NCBI GenBank assembly: GCA_934101115.1 | Contig: CAKOPW010000025.1 | Location: 1-15,040, forward strand | Origin: an uncultured Bacilli bacterium | GTDB taxonomy: Bacteria > Bacillota_I > Bacilli_A > RF39 > UBA660 | Length of the DNA stretch: 15,040 nt | Reading direction: 5' to 3' | Shown here: piece by piece, positions 6,525 to 14,000 of the stretch | How positions within the stretch are numbered: the stretch's first letter is position 1 | Layout: every line of letters begins with the position of its first letter | Program-made: the position numbers and the translations under genes | The notes under the pieces: model-generated | What the model saw: only the letters and a program-made list of their open reading frames with translations | Database searches by the model: none | What the model was told of the DNA's origin: nothing

Positions 6525-6749
6525 TTATGTTTCTATAAATTGATAAATAACGTTTTTCATTTCAGTATAAGAAAGCTCGTTTGCGTCATCAATTAAAACG
6601 TTATCTATGATAATAGCAGAGGTATATTTTATATTATACTTATTATTTTCGTTGTTTATAATTTCAACGTCGGTAAGTTTTAAATCGTTAATAATATTTT
6701 TTAATTCTTTTTTAATTAACTTGTTTTTACCTAATATCGTTATCTTCAT
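6525..6749 (-). CDS. Small protein resembling a thioredoxin_3 fold without cysteines
   Basis: A 74-aa protein with no signal peptide. The order of elements resembles the small redox-active disulfide (thioredoxin_3) proteins: an opening strand MKITILG, a Lys-rich first helix KKELKNIINDL (14-24), strand VEIIN (28-32), strand AIIIDNVLI (45-53) and a closing helix SYTEMKNVIYQF (60-71). The residues where the family has CxxC are replaced by KNKLIK, and the cis-Pro before the third strand is missing. The protein contains no Cys at all, so it cannot do thiol chemistry. It lies convergent to the peptide operon and has a good AAGGAAG site. A possible -10 TATAAT lies on the minus strand at plus 6807-6812. 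It could be a degenerate redox-fold binding protein or, by position, an immunity protein; both are speculative. Confidence 0.6.
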   Translation of the reverse strand: MKITILGKNKLIKKELKNIINDLKLTDVEIINNENNKYNIKYTSAIIIDNVLIDDANELSYTEMKNVIYQFIET

Positions 6750-6830
6750 ATATCACTTCCTTTTCTAACTAAGATGATACTATTCTAAAATGAAAATACC
6801 ATGAATATTATATGAAATTTATAAAAAAAT

Positions 6831-6859
6831 TTGACTTTATAAATATTTGTCTATATACT
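6831..6859 (+). promoter_or_regulatory. Near-consensus sigma-A promoter of the ABC half-exporter
   Basis: TTGACT at 6831-6836 (5 of 6), 17-bp spacer, TATACT at 6854-6859 (5 of 6). The start would fall near 6866, about 39 nt before the ATG at 6905. It is among the strongest promoters in the window and shows that this gene does not depend on the peptide operon. Confidence 0.8.
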
Positions 6860-6904
6860 TTTAAATGAATTTCAAAGATAATATATTATATAAGGAGGTA
6901 ATTT

Positions 6905-8626
6905 ATGAAACTATTGAAAAAATGGATTCCGATAATTAGACTTATTAAAGAGGATAAGTGGAAATTGATTATTTCAGGAATACTTATATTTTTATGCGGA
7001 TTAACCGGTATATTTACAGGTTATTTAAATGGAGCAGCAGTAGAGGCAATAACTAATTCTAATGCCAAACTTGCTATAATGTATTTAACAATGTATTTCT
7101 TTATCGGTGTTTTTATTGGCACAATTCTTTCAGGCCTTGCAAATTCAATGCTTTTAAAACTTGAAAGTAAACTAACAAGAGTACTTGGATTTAATACTTA
7201 TCAAAAGGCTCTTAATTTACCAGCTCTTGCTTTCGAAGAAATGTCAAGTGGAGAAATAATTAATCGTATTACAAATGATGCTGATTCTTTATCTTTTACT
7301 TTTGGTAAAATGATTAATATGATTTCTACTATTGTAACAGCTCTTGTAATTTTAGTTTATGTTTTCTTTAATTCGTGGATTATTGGAATTATTCTTCTAG
7401 TTTTCTTATTTATTTTATATCTAATTATAAAAAAATACAGTCCTTTACTAGAAGAGGCACATAAAGAAAGAAAGAAGACTCAGGATACATTCACATCTTT
7501 AACTAATGAATCAATTAGAGGCATAAGAGAGATTAAAACTCTAGGAATAAAAAATCATTTGATTGAAAATGCTAGAACAGCAATAAGTGATATATTCTCA
7601 ATTTCTAAAAAGGAAATAAATATACAAACACGTTTTAATATTATTACTAGTCTTTTAAAAGAAACATTAGAGGTTGGAGTTTTTATAATATGTATAATTC
7701 TTCTTTATTATAAGCAAATAACTTTAACTTTCTTTATTGCAATGACCTATTATATTTATAGATATATGTGGTTAATTGAAAGTATAAATGATTTTACAGA
7801 GACATATCAAAAAGTAAACGTATCCTTAGATAGAGTAAATGAAATACTAGAAAATAAAAAATTTAATGATGTTGTCTTTGGAAATACTGATGTTAAAGAT
7901 ATGAAAGGAACAATTGAATTTAAAGATGTATCCTTTGCATATCCAAATGAAGAAAAAGTATTAGATGATTTTAATTTAGTCATTGAACCAAATAAAAAAA
8001 TTGCTATAGTAGGAGCAAGTGGCCAAGGAAAATCAACATTGTTTAACTTGATTACTAGGTTATTTGATGCCGAAGCAGGAACAATTTCAATTGATGGTGT
8101 AAACATTTTAGATATAAGTGAAGAATGTCTTAGAAAAAATGTTTCCATAATTAGACAAGAACCTTTTATATTTAATAGAACTATTCTTGAAAATTTTAAA
8201 ATAATTGATGAAAACATTAAATTAAAAGATGTAAAAAAATATGTTAAAGAAGCTTATTTAGATGAATATATTGAATCACTACCTAAAAAGTATGACACTT
8301 TATTAGGCGAGGGTGGAGTTAATTTAAGTGGAGGTCAAAAACAAAGACTTGCAATCGCTAGAACTCTTGCTAAAAATTCTAAGATAATTTTATTTGATGA
8401 AGCAACGAGTGCACTTGATAATAACTCTCAAGAATTTATCAAGAAATCAATTGATAATTTAGTTAAGGATCACACAGTTGTAATTGTTGCTCATAGATTA
8501 TCAACTATAATAGATGCTGATGTTATTTATGTAATTGATAAGGGTAAAGTAATCGCTTCAGGAACTCATAAGCAACTTTTATCATCATGTGATTATTACA
8601 AAAATTTATACAAAAGTGAAATGTAA
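6905..8626 (+). CDS. ABC exporter half-transporter (permease fused to ATPase)
   Basis: A 573-aa type IV ABC exporter. A six-helix transmembrane domain (about 18-300) is followed by an ATPase domain (about 335-573). The ATPase has Walker A GASGQGKST (370-378), Q-loop Gln418 in RQEP, signature LSGGQ (474-478), Walker B IILFDE (494-499), D-loop SALD (502-505) and H-loop His530 in VAHRLST. All ATPase motifs are intact. There is no C39 or C39-like extension, so it is not a leader peptidase. The substrate cannot be told from sequence; relatives export lipids, drugs or peptides. It has AAGGAGG 6 nt upstream, a strong promoter and its own terminator, so it is a single-gene unit and would form a homodimer. 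Its position next to the peptide locus makes a role in producer resistance possible but unproven. Confidence 0.9.
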   Translation: MKLLKKWIPIIRLIKEDKWKLIISGILIFLCGLTGIFTGYLNGAAVEAITNSNAKLAIMYLTMYFFIGVFIGTILSGLANSMLLKLESKLTRVLGFNTYQKALNLPALAFEEMSSGEIINRITNDADSLSFTFGKMINMISTIVTALVILVYVFFNSWIIGIILLVFLFILYLIIKKYSPLLEEAHKERKKTQDTFTSLTNESIRGIREIKTLGIKNHLIENARTAISDIFSISKKEINIQTRFNIITSLLKETLEVGVFIICIILLYYKQITLTFFIAMTYYIYRYMWLIESINDFTETYQKVNVSLDRVNEILENKKFNDVVFGNTDVKDMKGTIEFKDVSFAYPNEEKVLDDFNLVIEPNKKIAIVGASGQGKSTLFNLITRLFDAEAGTISIDGVNILDISEECLRKNVSIIRQEPFIFNRTILENFKIIDENIKLKDVKKYVKEAYLDEYIESLPKKYDTLLGEGGVNLSGGQKQRLAIARTLAKNSKIILFDEATSALDNNSQEFIKKSIDNLVKDHTVVIVAHRLSTIIDADVIYVIDKGKVIASGTHKQLLSSCDYYKNLYKSEM

Positions 8627-8653
8627 GTTCATGTCAAATGACGTGGACTTTTT
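8625..8653 (+). terminator. Intrinsic terminator of the half-exporter gene
   Basis: Hairpin with an 11-bp stem (two G-U pairs) and 4-nt loop AAAT: arms 8625-8635 and 8640-8650, then TTT. The first arm begins within the stop codon (8624-8626) and the second arm contains the -35 of the following promoter. Confidence 0.7.
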
Positions 8654-8672
8654 ATATTAGCATTGCTATAAT
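8644..8672 (+). promoter_or_regulatory. Promoter of the cca-dnaD-nth operon
   Basis: Perfect -10 TATAAT (8667-8672) with TGGACT (8644-8649, 4 of 6) 17 bp upstream. Transcription would begin about 10 nt before the first possible cca ATG, so the leader is very short. Confidence 0.65.
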
Positions 8673-8689
8673 TGTATTAGTGGTGAAAT

Positions 8690-9778
8690 ATGATAAACAT
8701 GCGCATAAAAAAAATTCTATCAACACTTGAAGAAAATGGATACGATGCATATATAGTCGGTGGATATGTAAGAGACTATGTACTTGGAAACGAAACTTTT
8801 GATGTTGATATTTCTACCTCAGCAAAGCCAAAAGAAATAAAAGAAATCTTTGACTTAACAAGTGGAAGCGAGGATACTTATGGAAGTATTAGTTTCAAAG
8901 ATAGCTTATATAACTATGATATAACAACATTTAGAAGAGATATCAAATATGTTGGAAGAAAACCAGTTGATTATGATTTCATTGAATCAAAAGAAGAGGA
9001 TGTTTTAAGAAGAGATTTTACTATTAATGGTTTATATATGGATTCTACAGGAAAGATAATTGATCTTGTAGGTGGTATAGATGATATAAATAATAAAATT
9101 ATAAGAGTTATTGGAAATATCAACGAGAAGATGGTAGAAGATCCTTTAAGAATGCTAAGAGCCATTCGTTTTGCTTCAAAATTGGATTTTGAACTTGAAG
9201 AGAATCTGTACAGATACATAAAGTTAAACAAGCAGCTTCTTTCATCTTTAAGTTATGAAAGAAGAAAAAGTGAACTTGATTTGATATTTAATAACAATAA
9301 CTATGAAAAAGGATTAGCTCTTTTAAAAGAACTTGGGATTTTAGATGTTTTAGAGATAAATTATGATATAGTTAAACCTTGTTCAAATAAAACAGGAATA
9401 TGGGCTCAAATAGAATATAATAAGAATTATCCATTTCCTAAAAATGAAAGAAAAATTATTGAATGTGTAAATAGAATACTAAAATATGGAACTATTGATA
9501 ACATAACTTTATACGAGTGTGGCTTGTATCCATGTATTATTGCTGGAGAAATTCTTGGTATTTCTAAAAGCAACATAAGCGATATGTATAAAAACTTGCC
9601 AATCTACTCAGGCAAAGATTTAAAATTTTCAGGAATTGATGTAATGAATGTTTTAAATTTAAAACCAAGTAAAAAAGTGAAAGACATTATTAAGGATGTT
9701 GAAATAAATGTTTTAAGCAATCAAATAAAAAATGATTATGAAGAAATAAAACAATATGTTATAAAGAATTGGAGGTAA
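8690..9778 (+). CDS. cca: CCA tRNA nucleotidyltransferase
   Basis: A 362-aa class II CCA-adding enzyme that adds or repairs the 3' CCA of tRNAs in the cytoplasm, using CTP and ATP without a template. The nucleotidyltransferase head (about 10-140) has motif A, VGGYVRDYVLG followed by FDVDIST, with the metal-binding acidic pair Asp38 and Asp40; motif B is RRDFTIN (107-113) and LVGG..D follows (126-131). Motif D is EDPLRMLRAIRF (150-161) and motif E is SYERRKSEL (188-196), the base-selecting region. The body and tail continue to 362. Two ATGs are possible, at 8690 and 8699: GGTGA (8682-8686) is too close for the first and somewhat far for the second, so the first three residues are uncertain. 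It is the first gene of the operon with dnaD and nth; its end carries the dnaD ribosome binding site. Confidence 0.93.
   Translation: MINMRIKKILSTLEENGYDAYIVGGYVRDYVLGNETFDVDISTSAKPKEIKEIFDLTSGSEDTYGSISFKDSLYNYDITTFRRDIKYVGRKPVDYDFIESKEEDVLRRDFTINGLYMDSTGKIIDLVGGIDDINNKIIRVIGNINEKMVEDPLRMLRAIRFASKLDFELEENLYRYIKLNKQLLSSLSYERRKSELDLIFNNNNYEKGLALLKELGILDVLEINYDIVKPCSNKTGIWAQIEYNKNYPFPKNERKIIECVNRILKYGTIDNITLYECGLYPCIIAGEILGISKSNISDMYKNLPIYSGKDLKFSGIDVMNVLNLKPSKKVKDIIKDVEINVLSNQIKNDYEEIKQYVIKNWR
9771..9776 (+). promoter_or_regulatory. Ribosome binding site that fixes the dnaD start
   Basis: GGAGGT inside the last codons of cca, 4 nt before the ATG at 9781. The in-frame TTG at 9769 overlaps it and cannot be served by it. 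Confidence 0.8.
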
Positions 9779-9780
9779 CT

Positions 9781-10413
9781 ATGAATGATTTAGTATTTAA
9801 TACTTTAAAAGAAAAAGACTTTATTGTAAAAAGTTATCTTTTAAAAGTATCAGTATCTTTAAATTTAAACTTAAATGATTTTATATTACTTCTTTATTTT
9901 ACTAATCAAGAAGAACCAACTTTAAATATTGATAATATAAAAAAATATACTTATTTAACTGAAGAAGCAATTATGGAATCATACACTAAGCTAATCGCGA
10001 TTAATTTAATAGAAATAACTATGAAAAAAGATGGTAATGGTTTAGTTCATGAAGTGATAAATCTAGATAACATTATTAAAAGTGTAACTAGTGATATAAC
10101 TAGAGAACATAAAAAAAGTGAAAAAACTAATTTATTTTCTTTATTTGAAAAAGAATTTGTTCGTCCATTAAGTCCAATGGAATACGAAATAATCAATGAA
10201 TGGATTCGCAGTGGTATAAGCGAGGAACTTATAAGTGAAGCATTAAAAGAAGCCATATTTAATGGTGTTAAGAGTTTAAGATATATCGATAAAATATTAT
10301 TATCTTGGAAAGAGAAAGGATATAAAAGTGCAAGTGATGTTAGATCTTCATTTAAAAAAGAGGATGAAAGCACACCAGAACTTTTCTCATACAATTGGTT
10401 AGAAGATGAATAA
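9781..10413 (+). CDS. dnaD: DnaD-family replication initiation protein
   Basis: A 210-aa DNA remodelling protein of the primosome in low-GC Gram-positives. With DnaA, DnaB and DnaI it helps load the replicative helicase at oriC and at restart sites. The N-terminal winged-helix domain (about 1-100) mediates oligomerisation. The C-terminal DnaB_2 domain (about 117-180) ends in the family's YIxxILxxW motif (YIDKILLSW, Tyr168 to Trp176). The Ser/Lys/Glu-rich tail closes with YNWLEDE, like the YNWLE ending of Bacillus DnaD. It starts 2 nt after cca, and nth overlaps its last 8 bp; the dnaD-nth pair is conserved in Bacillus. Phage DnaD-like proteins have a similar C-terminal domain, but the context points to the chromosomal copy. 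Confidence 0.9.
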   Translation: MNDLVFNTLKEKDFIVKSYLLKVSVSLNLNLNDFILLLYFTNQEEPTLNIDNIKKYTYLTEEAIMESYTKLIAINLIEITMKKDGNGLVHEVINLDNIIKSVTSDITREHKKSEKTNLFSLFEKEFVRPLSPMEYEIINEWIRSGISEELISEALKEAIFNGVKSLRYIDKILLSWKEKGYKSASDVRSSFKKEDESTPELFSYNWLEDE

Positions 10414-11008
10414 AAATATAATTAAAGAAATTGAAAGCCTTGTTGGAGAAGTAAAATGCCCATTAAATTATAATAAAGATTATGAGTTATTAATTGCTGT
10501 AATGCTTTCTGCTCAAACGACAGATGTAACTGTTAATAAAGTAACAGCAAAGCTATTTGAAAAGTATGATTTATACACTTTAGCATGCGCGAATGTTAGT
10601 GATGTATTAAAAATTGTAAGTCCTTGTGGAATGAAAGTAAAAGCTAAAAATGCGATTGGAATAGCTAAAACTTTAGTAGAAAAAACTGGAGGCAAGGTTC
10701 CCAATGATCGCGAATTTTTAGAAAGCTTACCAGGTGTTGGACACAAAACTGCAAATGTTGTTTTATCAGAATTATTTGGAGAACAAGCTTTAGCTGTTGA
10801 TACTCATGTAGCACGTGTTGCCAAACGTTTAGGTATCGCTTCAGAAAATGATGATATATTAACAGTTGAAAATAAACTAATGGAATTTTTTTCTGGTTAT
10901 GATTTTAGAAAACTGCATCTTGAACTTTTAATGTTTGGTAGAAACATATGTAAAAGTAAAAATCCAACGTGTGATTTATGCCCATTTAAAAATAAGTGTC
11001 AAAAATAA
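10406..11008 (+). CDS. nth: Endonuclease III
   Basis: A 200-aa base-excision repair enzyme: DNA N-glycosylase and AP lyase for oxidised pyrimidines. The helix-hairpin-helix is LPGVGHKTA (108-116), with catalytic Lys114. The catalytic Asp is Asp132 in VDTHVARV. The [4Fe-4S] cluster cysteines are Cys182, Cys189, Cys192 and Cys198, in the exact C-x6-C-x2-C-x5-C spacing. Length and motif order are typical, and nothing is missing. The ATG lies inside the end of dnaD (8-bp overlap), so translation is probably coupled. It is the last gene of the operon; no clear terminator follows it before the next promoter. Confidence 0.96.
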   Translation: MNKNIIKEIESLVGEVKCPLNYNKDYELLIAVMLSAQTTDVTVNKVTAKLFEKYDLYTLACANVSDVLKIVSPCGMKVKAKNAIGIAKTLVEKTGGKVPNDREFLESLPGVGHKTANVVLSELFGEQALAVDTHVARVAKRLGIASENDDILTVENKLMEFFSGYDFRKLHLELLMFGRNICKSKNPTCDLCPFKNKCQK

Positions 11009-11012
11009 AAAA

Positions 11013-11069
11013 ATATTCATAAAGTTGTTGAATATATGCAAATATTAAGTTAGAATATGCCGTGAGGGG
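11013..11069 (+). promoter_or_regulatory. Promoter, possible operator and ribosome binding site of the surface-protein gene
   Basis: TTGAAT (11028-11033, 4 of 6) and TAGAAT (11051-11056, 5 of 6) are 17 bp apart. A 7-bp inverted repeat ATATTCA-N9-TGAATAT (11013-11035) covers the -35. It lacks GC pairs and a U-run, so it is a poor terminator and could instead be an operator. GAGGGG (11064-11069) is 6 nt before the GTG at 11076, so the leader is very short. Confidence 0.55.
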
Positions 11070-11075
11070 ATTATT

Positions 11076-14000
11076 GTGAAGAAGTATTTAAATAAAAAGT
11101 TTTATATATCGTTTTCTTTTTTAGTTTTACTTTTAAGTTTAACAGGTGTTTTTTTATCGAACAAAAAAGTTAATGTACAAAATATAGATAATAGGGGATA
11201 TTATTCTTTTGCTACTTTAGGAAATGAATCAATTATTTATATGTCTGATCTTGATTATATTACTGATAATAATTGGTCATATAATGGTTGGAGTGGACAC
11301 GGCATTCAAAAGGATAAAAATCCAGAAGGAAATACCATTAGTTTAATTGTTGATGGCAAAAAGAAAATATTCCTTAAAGGAATGGGTGTTCATGCAAATG
11401 GACAAGTAACCTATGATGTCAGTGAATTTTCAGCCACATATTCAAAATTTGTTGCGCGCGTTGGTGTTGATGCATCAAGAGAAACAAATGGAAGTGTAAA
11501 ATTTAATTTTCTTGTATCTAATGATGGAACAAATTGGGTAAGCTTGCAAACTACTGATATTCTAAAAGGCGACAGTGAATCTGTTAAGATAAGTTTAAAT
11601 ATTAAAGACTACAAGTATTTTAGAGTATTTGTTGATAGATCAATAAATGGTAATACAGCAGATCATGGAGTAATAGCTTCTGCAAAATTTGTAAAAGATG
11701 ATTACGTTGATGAAGAAATCGATTATACTAATCTAAAAGAACTATCATATTATGATGATATCTTAAATTCTTATGATGTAGACTATAATTTAGAAAATAA
11801 TTATGAACTTATCTTAAAAAGAGAACTTGTTAGAAAGTTTGGTTATGAGATAGTTCAAGCCTTAGTAAATTATTCTGAAGTGTATAAAGAATTTTTTGAT
11901 TTTTTATTAAGTGATACAACTAGAATGGAAGAGGTTATTGAAGTTGGTGAAGTTAACTCTGTTCCTTTCATTCAAACTTTAACTGATTTATACGAGAATA
12001 ACAAGAATATTTTAGCTGGAGAAAATGCGGATGTTTATCAAAGAATGATGATAGGTTTAGCAGCTGCATATTCGACAGACAAAGTAGCTTCTGCTTTACA
12101 ATTTAGTCACAAAGATGCTGATTATGATTATTTAGAAAGATTTAATATCTATAAAGATCTATATGATACGGGTAAGATGACTATATATGCACCATATTTT
12201 AAGAATTATCACGTAGAATTAATGCGTTTGCTTATGAGTGATGGAGCACGTAATGATGAAATTAAATGGTTAAATTACTACACAAGAAAAAATGATAACA
12301 ATCAAAGCGTATATGCCTATGTTAATCATACAGGTACTGGTGTTGGTTATAATGATGATAAGTTTCATAATGTAGCCTATAAAGATCTTCAAGATGAAAA
12401 ATATAAGCTAAGTGAGTATGGAGTTCCATTTGGCGATAACATTCAAAGATATTGGATGGTTATTGATAAAGGCGGAATATGCTGGAACCAATCAAGAGTA
12501 TTCCAATCTTTATTTAATAGTATCGGAAGTCCAACTATAGGAGTTTATCAACCCGCTCATGAAGCTGTATATTATTATATTGCTAACTCAGATGGTACTG
12601 GAAAATGGAACATAGCTAACAAAATATTTAGTTGGGGTAACACTGGTACAACTTGGTATGGTGGTAATCGTTATCGAACAATATTTGATTGGGCTAATAA
12701 ATCATTTACTCATCAAATGATAAATAGTAATAGTGCAGGTAACAGTGCAGGTTATGTTTACTTAGCTCAAGACAATTTAAACAATTATGATAAATTCAAA
12801 AAATCTTTCTATATTAATTTGATTGCTAATTCTTATAGCAGTACTAGTAAGAAAATAGAAACATATAATAAAGCAATAAAGGTAATGAATATCAATTTAG
12901 ATAGCTATGATTATTTGATAAAAGCTTACAAAGAAATCGGTGCTTCCGAAAGTGATTGGTATGCTTTAGCTTTAAAAATAATTGATAACTTTACTTACTA
13001 TCCAATGGCAATGGATGATATGTTAGCAGTTATTAAACCATATTTAGAAAATGAATTAGGTATTGATATTGTTGTCTCTGAAACTACAGCATTAAAGAAA
13101 GCATCAGTTGCTACAACTGCTGAAGTATCTCATGACACTGCTGCTCAAGAAATAGCTAAAACATTACTTAATGCAGATGATGGAGAAGTTGCTACATTCT
13201 CATTTGACGGAGAAGATAAAAATAAAATTGTTTTCAATGATAAATATAAAAATTATGATTTGGCTTGGCATTATAGCTTAGATGGAGGAGTTACAAAATC
13301 TAAATCCATAACTGCTAAAAAATATGAATTAACTAAAGCTGAAATAAATCTCATAAATGAAAGTGACGATATTCAAATCTATATTGATGGTTTAGATGTA
13401 AATACTCCAACTTATACGATTGATATTGTAAAAAGAGACGCACCAAGCGATTTATACAATAATGACTTGGAAAACAAACTTATGGGCGTAACAGATGATT
13501 TGGAATGGCGTTTTTCAGCTAGTGATTCATGGACGTCTTATAAAACTATACCTGATTTAACTGGTAACAAAACTATCCAAGTACGTGCTGGAGCTAGTAA
13601 AAATGGTTTAGCAAGTGATGCCGTTTCATTTGATTTTACAGAGGATAAAGTTGATCGCAAAAAACAATATGTTCCAATATCTTATCTAAGTGTATATGAT
13701 GTTTCAACGGAAGCTACAGCAAATCAAGGAAGTGCTAAAAATGCAATCGACGGAAATTATAATACAAGATGGCATTCAGCTTGGAATGGAACAGACGAAG
13801 AAAGATTTATTACTATTGAACTAAGTAAAGCCATTCATTTATCTCAAGTAGAATACGTTCCTGCTGGAGGCGGAAATGGTAAAATAATTGATGGTGTTAT
13901 TGAAGGCAGTATTGATGGAGTAAATTGGTTTAATTTAGCTGAAGTTAAAAACTTAACTTATGTTGGTGATGTAAATGCTTATGATCATGGAAAACTTAAT

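Noticed and set aside
7807..8217. Open frame of 136 codons on the minus strand inside the half-exporter gene
   Set aside because: It is antisense to conserved ATPase motifs and lacks a ribosome binding site.
11012..11036. Hairpin after nth as a terminator
   Set aside because: The stem is seven mostly A-T pairs with a 9-nt loop and no following T-run, and it overlaps the next gene's -35.
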